Shown in pieces: positions 15,802-23,798 of a stretch of DNA of 64,000 nt (position 1 is the first letter of the stretch; each line of letters begins with the position of its first letter). The stretch spans positions 558,001-622,000 of the forward strand of contig NZ_CP011530.1 in the NCBI RefSeq assembly GCF_001605725.1. The letters are read 5' to 3'. A program made the translations under genes and the position numbers. The notes beneath the pieces are model-generated. The model saw nothing but the letters and a program-made list of their open reading frames with translations, was not told the DNA's origin and made no database searches. The DNA comes from Mycobacteroides immunogenum. GTDB taxonomy: Bacteria; Actinomycetota; Actinomycetes; Mycobacteriales; Mycobacteriaceae.

Positions 15802-16104
15802 GTGGAGGCCGCGTTCGGTATTGCGGCGTTGGTGGCGGTGCTGGTGATGTGTGCCGCTGGAATTCAGGCGGTATCGATGCAGGTGCGCTGTGTGGATGCC
15901 TCGCGTGAGGCGGCGCGGCTGGCGGCGCGTGGTGACGATGCCGACGCACGGTCGGTGGCTCGCCGGATTGCTCCACAGGGCGCGGCGGTTGAGGTTCGCC
16001 GCGATGGTGGCTATGCGGTGGCGCGGGTCACGGCGAGGAGCCGCCTGTTGCCTGCCATTGCGATTGCCGCTGAGTCTGTTTCGGCGATGGAACCCGAGGG
16101 CTGA
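15802..16104 (+). CDS. tadE: TadE-type minor pilin
   Basis: A TadE-family minor pilin: GAVTVEAAFGIAALVAVLVMCAAGI is the cleavage motif and hydrophobic helix, then a periplasmic part with RCVDASREAARLAARGD, the conserved TadE segment. GTG 15802 is the only usual start codon in frame downstream of the pilin gene, yet it begins inside the motif, two residues before the conserved Glu; the Gly that should precede cleavage and a basic leader (QRLGGDAG) are encoded just upstream in the same open frame. Either an unusual start within the overlapping DUF4244 gene is used, or cleavage is not needed. Rv3655c position. Confidence 0.7.
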   Translation: MEAAFGIAALVAVLVMCAAGIQAVSMQVRCVDASREAARLAARGDDADARSVARRIAPQGAAVEVRRDGGYAVARVTARSRLLPAIAIAAESVSAMEPEG

Positions 16105-16447
16105 TAGCGGCTCGGCGACCATTGTCGCGGTGGCCATGGTGGCGGTGCTGTTGGTGTTGACGGCTGGGGGCGCCGCTGTGGGTTCGGCAGTGGTGGCCCG
16201 ACATCGTGCGCAGGCGGTGGCTGATCTGGCGGCCCTGGCCGGGGCGCAACACGCTCTCTACGGTGCCGCGCCGGCCTGTGTTGAGGTGGGTGTGATCGCA
16301 CGGAGGATGGGCGCTGCCGTCGCTAGTTGTGTCGTCGAAGATCTCGATGTGGTTGTCGGCGTGTCTGTTCCGGTGATGTTGGGTCGGTTCGGCATGGGTC
16401 CGGCCCGGGCGGCGGCCCGCGCGGGCCCGGTCACCGAAAGCACGTGA
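16064..16447 (+). CDS. TadE-like protein of the helicase/secretion neighbourhood
   Basis: This frame encodes RADSGSATIVAVAMVAVLLVLTAGGAAVGSAVVARHRAQAVADLAALAGA, the signature of the TadE-like proteins near the conserved helicase (Rv3654c type; TIGR03816 as I recall). A single N-terminal membrane helix is followed by a small exported domain with two cysteines (PACVEVG, ASCVVED). TTG 16064 or TTG 16058 are the likely starts, overlapping tadE by about 40 bp; the exact start is uncertain. It probably belongs to the pilus or its secretion. Confidence 0.7.
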   Translation: MPLSLFRRWNPRADSGSATIVAVAMVAVLLVLTAGGAAVGSAVVARHRAQAVADLAALAGAQHALYGAAPACVEVGVIARRMGAAVASCVVEDLDVVVGVSVPVMLGRFGMGPARAAARAGPVTEST

Positions 16448-16459
16448 CCGCTGCAGTGA

Positions 16460-17092
16460 TCAGCGCTTGGTTGCCGAGGGTGCGTCGAGATACGGAGCCA
16501 CCGCGGCGTAGAAGATCTCGACGTGGATGTTGACTATGTGTTGGCGGTCCAGGTCGGGGCGGGAGCGCCACCAATGCCCGAGACGTTCCGCTGCCCCGGA
16601 CATGGCGTGCGAGAGTCCTTCGACAAAAAGTTCGGGTATGTCGGGATGGTCCTTGGTAATCAGCGCGTAGATCGTCTCGATATTGTCCAGCCGCAGGGCG
16701 GATAGTTCTTCACGTGACTCGGCAGGTAGCACGGCGGCACTGCCGTAAATGAGCTCCCACCGTTCGGGATGAGTCTCCAAGAGCCCAAAGAAAAGGTCTG
16801 CCGCAGTGGCGAACTGCTCGCGTACCGCCAGCGTGGGATCGGCTCGCTGTATCAGTGCCTGCGCAAAATCGGCATGAGCACGTCGGGCGCACGCTAGGTA
16901 TGCGCCGTCCTTGGTTTTGAAGTGGCGGTAGGCGATCGGCTTGGTAACGCCCGCGGCCTGGGCAATGTCACTCAACGAGACGGCGGCGAATCCACGCTCG
17001 AAGAACAGCTGCTCGGCGGCGTCCAGCAAGTGTGCGTGGCGCTCTGCCCACGGCTGGCGCGATGCTGCGCCGGGTGTGGGGCTTGTCTCCAT
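16460..17092 (-). CDS. TetR-family repressor of mmpS-mmpL
   Basis: A 210-aa TetR regulator with N-terminal HTH (AAEQLFFERGFAAVSLSDIA, then GVTKPIAYRHFKTKDG) and a helical ligand-binding domain. It is divergent from the mmpS-mmpL pair; the ~200-bp gap holds two perfect palindromes 20-60 bp upstream of its start. This matches the TetR/MmpS/MmpL pattern known in M. abscessus, where loss of the repressor raises efflux-mediated drug tolerance. Which of the described systems this is cannot be decided from sequence alone. Confidence 0.9.
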   Translation of the reverse strand: METSPTPGAASRQPWAERHAHLLDAAEQLFFERGFAAVSLSDIAQAAGVTKPIAYRHFKTKDGAYLACARRAHADFAQALIQRADPTLAVREQFATAADLFFGLLETHPERWELIYGSAAVLPAESREELSALRLDNIETIYALITKDHPDIPELFVEGLSHAMSGAAERLGHWWRSRPDLDRQHIVNIHVEIFYAAVAPYLDAPSATKR

Positions 17093-17113
17093 GGGCCAAC
17101 ATTCTAGCTTCGA

Positions 17114-17156
17114 CTTGTTACTTCGAGTAACAAGAGCTATGTTACCGAAGGTAACA
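17114..17156. promoter_or_regulatory. Two TetR operators upstream of mmpS
   Basis: Site 1: CTTGTTACT and AGTAACAAG form perfect 9-bp arms around TCG (17114-17134). Site 2: TGTTACCGAAGGTAACA has perfect 7-bp arms around GAA (17140-17156). Both share a GTTAC...GTAAC core and lie only 6 bp apart, so two repressor dimers could bind side by side. Confidence 0.75.
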
Positions 17157-17295
17157 ACGAGATGTGTGCCGTCAACCCTGAGGAGCCTGCGATGAGTGGG
17201 GGATTCTGCGTGCGGGGATGCCTCCCCGCGCCGGTAACGAGCGACGAGGAGAATTTCGTGTTCGCTGTCCGTGCAGTCCTAGCCGGGTGTACCCA

Positions 17296-17760
17296 ATGGT
17301 GAACCGGCGCAAACAGTCTCGGGGTCGTATCGGGCGAACACTCGGCGCGTTGTGGATGCCTTTGGTGGCGCTCATCGTCATCGCGACCGTGGGCTTCGGC
17401 GTGAATCGGATTCGGGAGAAGTCGCTGGCGATCAGCCACCCGCCGACTACCCGCCCGATTCCGGCCACGGTGGTTCAGATCAATCCCAAGAACGTCACCT
17501 ATGAGGTGTTCGGCACCTTGGGAACTAGCGGGAAAGTGTCCTATGCCAACCTCAATAGTGAACCGGTCGACGTCGTGCTGACCTCGCTGCCGTGGTCGGT
17601 CTCGGAGACCACGATGTCCTCGGCCGCGTCGCTGAGCCTGGTCGCGCAGGTGGACGGGGATTCGCTGGGTTGCCGCATTCGGGTCAATGGTGAGGTCCGT
17701 GAGGAACAGGTCGTCAACCATTCCAGTGCCGCGGTCGCATGCACGGTGACGGCAGCATGA
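17296..17760 (+). CDS. mmpS: MmpS-family membrane protein
   Basis: A 154-aa MmpS: short basic cytoplasmic start, one membrane helix (LWMPLVALIVIATVGFGV), and an exported beta-sandwich domain with the family hallmarks NVTYEVFGTLGTSGKVSYANL and SLGCRIRVNGEVREE. ATG 17296 is chosen over the open frame beginning at 17218. It overlaps mmpL by 4 bp (ATGA), so the pair is co-translated. MmpS proteins act as periplasmic partners of MmpL transporters. Confidence 0.92.
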   Translation: MVNRRKQSRGRIGRTLGALWMPLVALIVIATVGFGVNRIREKSLAISHPPTTRPIPATVVQINPKNVTYEVFGTLGTSGKVSYANLNSEPVDVVLTSLPWSVSETTMSSAASLSLVAQVDGDSLGCRIRVNGEVREEQVVNHSSAAVACTVTAA

Positions 17761-20684
17761 CATCGGGTCAGCAGCCGCAGGAAGATGCGGACACGGGTCC
17801 GGTGCTAGTGCCGCCCGCGCCGGTAACGGCGAAGGCTGAAAAGCGGCCTGGGCCAGCGCGATTGCTGCGTGTACTGGCGATCCCGGTGGTGATCTTCTGG
17901 GTCATCGCCGCCGCTGCCCTGAACATCTTTGTGCCCACCCTGGAAGAAACAACAGCCGCCAACGCCAAGGCGATGATTCCGCGCGACGCTCCCTCGTCGG
18001 CTGCGGCCATCACCCAGGGGCAGGACTTCAAGGAGTCCGATTACACCAGCATGGCGGTGGTTGTCCTCGAAGCAGAGGGACGTCAGCTCGGCGAGCAGGA
18101 CCACAAGTACTACAACGAGATGGTCCGTCGTCTACTCGAGGACAAAGAGCATGTGCAGTCGCTGATGGATCTGTGGGGTGACCCGGTGACTCGGTCGGGT
18201 CAGCAGAGCGCGGACGCGCAGGCCGCGACGCTGACGGTGCGGCCCGCCGGAGACCTGGGCGATGCCGACTCGAATCGGTCCATCAAGGCGATCCGCGGGA
18301 TTATTGAGAAGCTGGACAAGGACAAGCCCGAGGGACTCACCGTCTACGTGAGTGGCCCGGCCCCGCTGGCCTCGGACACGCTCAATGCCGCCGACGAGAG
18401 CATGGTCACGCTGACCATCGTCACCATCGTGGTGATCATCGCGATGCTGCTCATCGCCTACCGCTCTATCACTCGGGCGATCATCCCGCTGTTCGGTGTG
18501 TTGATCACGCTGGCCACCGCGCGCGGTGTGGTGTCGCTGCTGGTGGAAAACCACGTCATCGGGATCTCGTCCTTCGCGATGAACATGGCGGTATCCCTCG
18601 TGCTGGGCGTTGCCACCGATTACGGCATCTTCTACCTGGGCCGTTTTCAGGAGGCCCGTCGGGCCGGGGAGGACCGGGAGTCTGCGTATTACACCTCGGT
18701 ACGCAGCGTGGCCCATGTTGTTCTGGGGTCGGGTATCGCCATCTCGGGTGCGTGCCTGTGCCTGAGTTTGACGACGCTGGATTACTTCCGAACTCTGGGG
18801 CCGCCGTGTTTCGTGGCCATGGTTGTGGCGGTCATCGCGGCCCTGACGCTGGGCCCGGCGCTGCTCACGCTGGGCAGCAAGGTGCCCTGGCTGTCCGCGC
18901 CGGCCAAGACCAGCCCGGCCTGGCGCAAGCTCGGTACCGCGATTGCGAAGTGGCCGGTAGCCATGATCGCGGTTGCGGCACTGGTGATTCCGTTGTGTAT
19001 CGCCAACTTGGCCAATTACACGGTCAGCTACAACGACCGCGATTACGCACCCAAGAGCGTGGAGTCGTCTCGTGGGTATGACGCTGCGGATCGCCACTTC
19101 CAGCCGAGTCAGCTGTCCATCGACACGTTGTATATCAAGGCCGATCACGATATGCGCAACACCACCGACATGATCAGCCTGGATCGCATTGCCAAAAACA
19201 TCGTTCGCACACCGGGTATTTCGATGGTGCAGAGCATCACCCGGCCCAACGGACGGCCCTTGGAACACGCCTCACTGCCGTATGCGATGGGGTCGATGGG
19301 CACCAAGATCGGTCAGAATCTGGGGTTCTTGAAGGATCGGGTGGCCGATATCGACACCATGGCCGCCCGCATGGGCGACATGATGGACTCCAGTAAGAAG
19401 ATGGCGGACATCACCGGTCAGCTCTCCGCGGGTACGGAGATGTCCGTCGAAGCGTCAAAGGGTTTGAAGGCCGCGATGGACAAGACTCGCGATAACCTGT
19501 CCAACTTCGACGATTTCTTCCGCCCGATACGTAACTACCTCTATTGGGAGCCACACTGTTTCGACATCCCCATCTGCTGGGCGATGCGCTCGTTGAACGA
19601 ATCGGTGGACAACATTGACGAGGCGACTTCACAACTGGGGCCGATGGTCGATGGCCTGAGCATGGTCAATGCGGCCACTCCGCAAATGATCACTCAGCTC
19701 AATGCGATGGTGCAGAACATGGCGGTGATGCAACAGCTGACCCTGACCATGCAGAGCCTGTTTCATGCCACCATTGCTCAACTCGAACCCATGATCAATC
19801 CGATGGTCGATATGGGCAAGGCCTTCGACAACGCCAAGAACGATGACTTCTTCTTCATGCCACCGGAGTCCTTCAAAACTAAGGACTTTCAGACCGGTTT
19901 GAAGTTCATGATGACCCCCGACGGCAAGGGCGCCCGCGTCCTGATCTACCACGAGGGTGAAGCCATGAGCCCGGAAGGTATCGATCAGATCCAGCGGGCG
20001 CAGGCCGCCGCCCACGAGGCCATCAAGGGCACGTCGTTGTCCAATGTTCAATTGCTGGTGGCCGGAGCATCTGCGAATTATCGTGATGTGCAGGCGTTTT
20101 CCATGAACGACATCTTGACGATGATGCTGGCTACCTTCGGGTTGGTGTTCCTGATCGTCATGGTCATCACCCGAACCCTGGCGGGTTCGGTGATCGTCCT
20201 GATCACCGTGGTGCTGTCCTTCCTGGGCTCACTCGGGCTGGCGGCATTCATCTGGGAAACCCTGATCGGCATCGAATTACATTGGCTCACACTGCCCATC
20301 GCATTCATCGTGCTGGTCGGAGTGGGCTGCGACTACAACCTGCTGCTGCTGTCCCGATACCGCGAAGAGCTGCACGCAGGAATCCGCACCGGCCTGATCC
20401 GCACCATCGCCGGATCTGGAAACGTCGCCGTCACCGCGGCCTTCGTACTGGCCGGCACCATGCTGGCCATGCTCTCCAGCGACGTGGTCAACATCGGCCA
20501 AGCCGGATCCACCATCTGCATCGGACTGATCTTCGACATGATGATCGTACGACTGTTCCTGGTAATGCCACTGGCCAGAATCCTAGGCCCCTGGTTCTGG
20601 TGGCCGCAGAAGCTGCCCTCGCCGAAACGGGCCGCGTTCAGAGACGAGCCTGAACACGGCGAGTCGGCGACCGCGCGGATGTGA
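17757..20684 (+). CDS. mmpL: MmpL-family RND transporter
   Basis: A 975-aa RND transporter, full length for the MmpL family, with two repeats of one plus five membrane helices and two large periplasmic loops. The proton-relay Asp-Tyr pairs are visible in GVATDYGIFYLGR (TM4, near residue 290) and GVGCDYNLLLLSR (TM10, near residue 860). The second loop is long, helical and rich in Met, with a cysteine pair (HCFDIPICW). Its control by a neighbouring TetR suggests an inducible drug or lipid exporter (MmpL5-like group). It ends before a strong hairpin. Confidence 0.95.
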   Translation: MTSGQQPQEDADTGPVLVPPAPVTAKAEKRPGPARLLRVLAIPVVIFWVIAAAALNIFVPTLEETTAANAKAMIPRDAPSSAAAITQGQDFKESDYTSMAVVVLEAEGRQLGEQDHKYYNEMVRRLLEDKEHVQSLMDLWGDPVTRSGQQSADAQAATLTVRPAGDLGDADSNRSIKAIRGIIEKLDKDKPEGLTVYVSGPAPLASDTLNAADESMVTLTIVTIVVIIAMLLIAYRSITRAIIPLFGVLITLATARGVVSLLVENHVIGISSFAMNMAVSLVLGVATDYGIFYLGRFQEARRAGEDRESAYYTSVRSVAHVVLGSGIAISGACLCLSLTTLDYFRTLGPPCFVAMVVAVIAALTLGPALLTLGSKVPWLSAPAKTSPAWRKLGTAIAKWPVAMIAVAALVIPLCIANLANYTVSYNDRDYAPKSVESSRGYDAADRHFQPSQLSIDTLYIKADHDMRNTTDMISLDRIAKNIVRTPGISMVQSITRPNGRPLEHASLPYAMGSMGTKIGQNLGFLKDRVADIDTMAARMGDMMDSSKKMADITGQLSAGTEMSVEASKGLKAAMDKTRDNLSNFDDFFRPIRNYLYWEPHCFDIPICWAMRSLNESVDNIDEATSQLGPMVDGLSMVNAATPQMITQLNAMVQNMAVMQQLTLTMQSLFHATIAQLEPMINPMVDMGKAFDNAKNDDFFFMPPESFKTKDFQTGLKFMMTPDGKGARVLIYHEGEAMSPEGIDQIQRAQAAAHEAIKGTSLSNVQLLVAGASANYRDVQAFSMNDILTMMLATFGLVFLIVMVITRTLAGSVIVLITVVLSFLGSLGLAAFIWETLIGIELHWLTLPIAFIVLVGVGCDYNLLLLSRYREELHAGIRTGLIRTIAGSGNVAVTAAFVLAGTMLAMLSSDVVNIGQAGSTICIGLIFDMMIVRLFLVMPLARILGPWFWWPQKLPSPKRAAFRDEPEHGESATARM

Positions 20685-20687
20685 CGA

Positions 20688-20733
20688 CTCGGCGTCGCGG
20701 GCCACGGAATAAGCAGTGGCCCGCGACGCCGAG
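20688..20733. terminator. Strong hairpin after mmpL
   Basis: Perfect 18-bp arms (20688-20705 and 20716-20733) enclose a 10-nt loop (GGAATAAGCA), beginning 3 bases after the mmpL stop. There is no T-run, so it is either a non-canonical mycobacterial terminator or an mRNA 3'-end stabiliser. It separates mmpL from the marR unit. Confidence 0.75.
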
Positions 20734-20779
20734 GATGCGGGAACAACTACTGGTTGGACATCGCATTGCCTGGAAATGA

Positions 20780-20792
20780 TGTATATGCAACA
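20780..20792. promoter_or_regulatory. MarR site 1 (upstream of marR)
   Basis: TGTATATGCAACA lies 9 bp before the marR ATG. Its exact reverse complement occurs at 21276-21288 before the next gene. Confidence 0.65.
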
Positions 20793-20800
20793 ATGGTCCT

Positions 20801-21241
20801 ATGCTTACCGACGCCGTCGACGAGATCGCCAGTAGTTGCCTCGCGGTTCGGGTTCGGCTGCTGGGTAGGGCTGTTACCGGCGTTTATGACCGTGCGCTTG
20901 AAGGTCGAGGGGTGAGCATTGCCCAGGTCAACCTCATGGCGGCGCTGGGCAAGGCTGGCCCCTGCTCGCCGGCGCGCATCGGCGAGGTGTTGCAGTTGGA
21001 ACGCTCGACCGTGAGTCGCAACCTGGGTCTGTTGATCAGGCATGGCTGGGTGGAGGCGGTCTCCTCCGATGCCAAGGGGGTGCGCGAGGTCGCACTGACC
21101 CCATCGGGCAGTGAAAAGGTCCAGAGCGTGATGCCTGAATGGCGGCGGGCGCAGGAAGAGGCCGCTCTACTCCTCGGGGCCGGTGGGGTCAAAGCCGTTC
21201 GTGCGCTGGCGGCCAATATTGGTCTGTTGCCTGGTGATTAG
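20801..21241 (+). CDS. MarR-family regulator
   Basis: A 146-aa winged-helix regulator of the MarR family. The wHTH region is clear: SPARIGEVLQLERSTVSRNLGLL, split by the turn, then the wing with KGVREVALTPSG. Start ATG 20801 lies immediately after an AT-rich 13-bp site that recurs inverted before the downstream NmrA-like gene, 66 bp after this gene's stop. It probably represses both itself and that gene and responds to a small reactive or phenolic ligand, as MarR proteins often do (inference). Confidence 0.88.
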   Translation: MLTDAVDEIASSCLAVRVRLLGRAVTGVYDRALEGRGVSIAQVNLMAALGKAGPCSPARIGEVLQLERSTVSRNLGLLIRHGWVEAVSSDAKGVREVALTPSGSEKVQSVMPEWRRAQEEAALLLGAGGVKAVRALAANIGLLPGD

Positions 21242-21275
21242 CGATTGAAGCAAACCGCCCCTAGCCATCCTCAAA

Positions 21276-21288
21276 TGTTGCATATACA
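21276..21288. promoter_or_regulatory. MarR site 2 (upstream of NmrA-like gene)
   Basis: TGTTGCATATACA, the exact reverse complement of the site at 20780-20792, located 19 bp before ATG 21308 and just upstream of the AAGGAG ribosome-binding site. Confidence 0.65.
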
Positions 21289-21307
21289 CCATAAGGAGCA
21301 AGTCGCA

Positions 21308-22402
21308 ATGTCATCGCATTCCACTTCAAGAATCTTCATGATCGGGGCGACGGGCGCTCAGGGCATTCCTGTCACGCGAGCCCTGGTGGCCGACAAGAAG
21401 TACTCCGTCCGATTCCTCACCCGCGATGCCACGAGTGCACGTGCGAGAGCACTGCTCGAGTTGGGAAACACCTCGGCCCTTGAAGGCACGTTTGCAGATG
21501 AAAGCGTTCTGCGACAGGGGTTCCGTGGGTGCGACGGTGCATTCATCAATATCGACGGGTTCAACACCGGTGAGAAGACCGAGATGTACTGGGCGATCCG
21601 CGCGTATGAGATCGCAATCGAGGAAGGGGTCAAGTTCTTCGTATACGGAAACCTCGATTACGGTCTCAAGAAGTCGGGGTATGACTCCAGGTACCGCGTT
21701 GGCCACTATGACGGTAAGGGGCGCATCGCCGAATGGATTCTGCTGCAAAATCAGTCAAATGCCGAACGGATGGGTGCGGCAATTTTCACCTCGGGTCCAT
21801 ATATCGAAATGGCGATCTCGCCACTGACTCCCATGGCACCCACGGTGGAGGACGGCGTCGTCACCTGGCGGGTTCCGCTTGGTGATGGAGCGGTACCGCA
21901 TGTTTCCCTTGAGGATTGCGGCTATTACGTCCGGTGGCTCTTCGACAACACCGGCCGCTCCACTGGCATGAATCTGGAAGTGGCTATCGACCACATCCCA
22001 TACAGCGAGCTTGCTCGGGCGTTCGAGAAGGTGACGGGACATCCTGCGCAGTACATCGATACGGACCTGGACACGTACTGGCAGGGCCCACTTGGCGGCA
22101 TGGCTGACAGGCCGGCCGGATACAACGCGGACCCGGGCGACCCAAGCACCATGACATTCCGAGACAACTTCACCGGGTTTTGGAATCTGTGGAAAGACGG
22201 AATCGTGACACGTGATTACGCGCTGCTCGATGAGATCCACCCGAACCGAATCCGCACCGCGGAGCAGTGGTTCCGGCGCGAGGAGCAACTGGGCAGGGAG
22301 CAGGGGAAAGGCGGCCTGTGGGAACGGGTCCAGCCGGAAAGCTGGAGTCTGGACGCCGCGATTTTGAAGAGTAGTCAAGACCTGCGGACCGGCAAGTTGT
22401 GA
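21308..22402 (+). CDS. NmrA-like NAD(P)-binding protein
   Basis: A 364-aa Rossmann protein of the NmrA/atypical SDR group. The nucleotide-binding motif is FMIGATGAQGIPVTRAL at the N-terminus, followed by RFLTRDATSARARAL and AFINIDGF. There is no usual YxxxK pair in the expected place, typical of NmrA-type proteins, which may act as redox sensors or as isoflavone-reductase-like enzymes. Start ATG 21308 has AAGGAG 10 bp upstream. A shared 13-bp site suggests control by the MarR protein encoded just upstream. Confidence 0.85.
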   Translation: MSSHSTSRIFMIGATGAQGIPVTRALVADKKYSVRFLTRDATSARARALLELGNTSALEGTFADESVLRQGFRGCDGAFINIDGFNTGEKTEMYWAIRAYEIAIEEGVKFFVYGNLDYGLKKSGYDSRYRVGHYDGKGRIAEWILLQNQSNAERMGAAIFTSGPYIEMAISPLTPMAPTVEDGVVTWRVPLGDGAVPHVSLEDCGYYVRWLFDNTGRSTGMNLEVAIDHIPYSELARAFEKVTGHPAQYIDTDLDTYWQGPLGGMADRPAGYNADPGDPSTMTFRDNFTGFWNLWKDGIVTRDYALLDEIHPNRIRTAEQWFRREEQLGREQGKGGLWERVQPESWSLDAAILKSSQDLRTGKL

Positions 22403-22483
22403 TGGTCACGAGCCCGATGGGTTTGTAGGTTCCGCAGATGCAGCGCCCATAAATGGGTTGTTGGCGCCGATAGGCTGACGGCC

Positions 22484-23326
22484 ATGAGCGAGAGCGGCGA
22501 ATGGCTGGACGCGAATCGTGCCAACTGGGACGAGCGCGCCCAGATTCATGCGGCCCGCGATGGGTCCGGATACGAGGTCCAGACGTTCGTCGAGGATCGA
22601 GCGTTGCTGTCCGAGGTCGTCCGTTTCGACTTGCCGCTGCTGGGTGATATCGCGGGCAAGAACGTGGTGCATTTGCAGTGTCACATTGGTACGGACACCA
22701 TCTCGCTGGCCCGTCTGGGTGCCACCGTGACGGGGCTTGACTTTTCGGAAGGTGCCGTACGTGAGGCGCGGGCGTTGGCCGCAGAGGCTGGAGATACCGT
22801 GACGTTCATCCAGGCGGATGTCCATGATGCGGTAAAGGTGTTACCGCGCAATAGTTTCGATTTGGTGTACACCGGAATCGGGGCGTTGTGCTGGTTGCCG
22901 CGTGTTGCTGCCTGGGCCCAGGTGGTGTCGGGGCTGCTCGTTCCGGGCGGGTCGCTGTTCATACGTGAAGGCCACCCCATCTTGTGGTCGGCGGACGAGT
23001 CTCTGACCGATGAGCCGCGCCTGCGCTACTCGTACTTTGAGCACGACGAACCGCTCGAATGGGATGACGGCCAGACGTATGTGCCGACGGACAAGATCAT
23101 CCAATCGTCCAAGACCTACGAGTGGAACCATTCGCTGGGCGAGATCGTGACGGCACTGATCACCAGTGGGCTTCGTATCGACCTTCTTGCCGAGCATGAC
23201 AGCGTGCCGTGGGAGGCACTGCCCGGTCAGATGACGTTGCGGCCCGACGGTGAATGGGCACTGACCGAAAGGTCGGGTGTGATGCCGTTGACGTACACGA
23301 TCAAAGCGACTAAACCCGCTTCATAA
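22484..23326 (+). CDS. Class I SAM-dependent methyltransferase
   Basis: A 280-aa methyltransferase. SAM motif I is degenerate (NVVHLQCHIGTDTISLARLGATV), followed by VTGLDFSEGAVREAR (motif II acidic residue), FIQADVHDA and FDLVYTGIGALCWLP. The C-terminal half resembles many mycobacterial UbiE-like proteins of unknown substrate. It stands alone with its own start (ATG 22484) 81 bp after the NmrA-like gene and is followed by about 100 bp of non-coding sequence. Confidence 0.88.
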   Translation: MSESGEWLDANRANWDERAQIHAARDGSGYEVQTFVEDRALLSEVVRFDLPLLGDIAGKNVVHLQCHIGTDTISLARLGATVTGLDFSEGAVREARALAAEAGDTVTFIQADVHDAVKVLPRNSFDLVYTGIGALCWLPRVAAWAQVVSGLLVPGGSLFIREGHPILWSADESLTDEPRLRYSYFEHDEPLEWDDGQTYVPTDKIIQSSKTYEWNHSLGEIVTALITSGLRIDLLAEHDSVPWEALPGQMTLRPDGEWALTERSGVMPLTYTIKATKPAS

Positions 23327-23429
23327 CAACCGGTTACAGGGCGCCGATTCGGAGCGTGCGGTCGATGTCCTCTACAACATTTGGATGTCCACGCTGTACG
23401 GTTCCGCGTGATCGCTAAGTCTCTGAAAT

Positions 23430-23798
23430 CTATTGCACTGCAACTAGTACCAGGCTGCCGCTCATCGCCGCGAAGGAAGTGAAGGTGGCGGCCTTGAAAG
23501 CGGCGTTGGAAGTGATGTGCGCGTTGAACGCCATCGGGAGGAACAAGGTGGGATTGAGCAGCGTGCCGTAGACCAGGACGGCGACCAGCCAGCCCGGCAG
23601 GTTGGGCACCGCAAGACCCACCGCGATCAGAAGTATCCCCATGATGATGTAGTCGAGGTGGGCCTGTAGGAACCTGCGCCCGTTCGTCACGCCGATGCGC
23701 TTGAATAATTGTGGGGCAAGGAAGTTGGCGGCAACCACCCATCCCATGAGTGCGCCGAAGGCCAGCTCTGCCAGCCCGACGCGGACCACGAGATTCAT
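23430..23798 (-). CDS. Small membrane protein coupled to the nitrilase gene
   Basis: A 122-aa protein with four hydrophobic segments (GLAELAFGALMGWVVAANFL, DYIIMGILLIAVGLAV, WLVAVLVYGTLLNPTLFLP, FTSFAAMSGSLVLVAV). The HLDYIIMGILL segment recalls hydroxylaminobenzene-mutase-like membrane proteins, but I would not assign that function. ATG 23798 overlaps the nitrilase stop (ATGA), so the two are translationally coupled and likely act on related substrates. Confidence 0.75.
   Translation of the reverse strand: MNLVVRVGLAELAFGALMGWVVAANFLAPQLFKRIGVTNGRRFLQAHLDYIIMGILLIAVGLAVPNLPGWLVAVLVYGTLLNPTLFLPMAFNAHITSNAAFKAATFTSFAAMSGSLVLVAVQ

Noticed and set aside
18132-19268. 378-aa minus-strand open frame opposite mmpL
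   Set aside because: Shadow of the mmpL codon pattern; composition rich in Arg, His and Gln, no RBS or motif.
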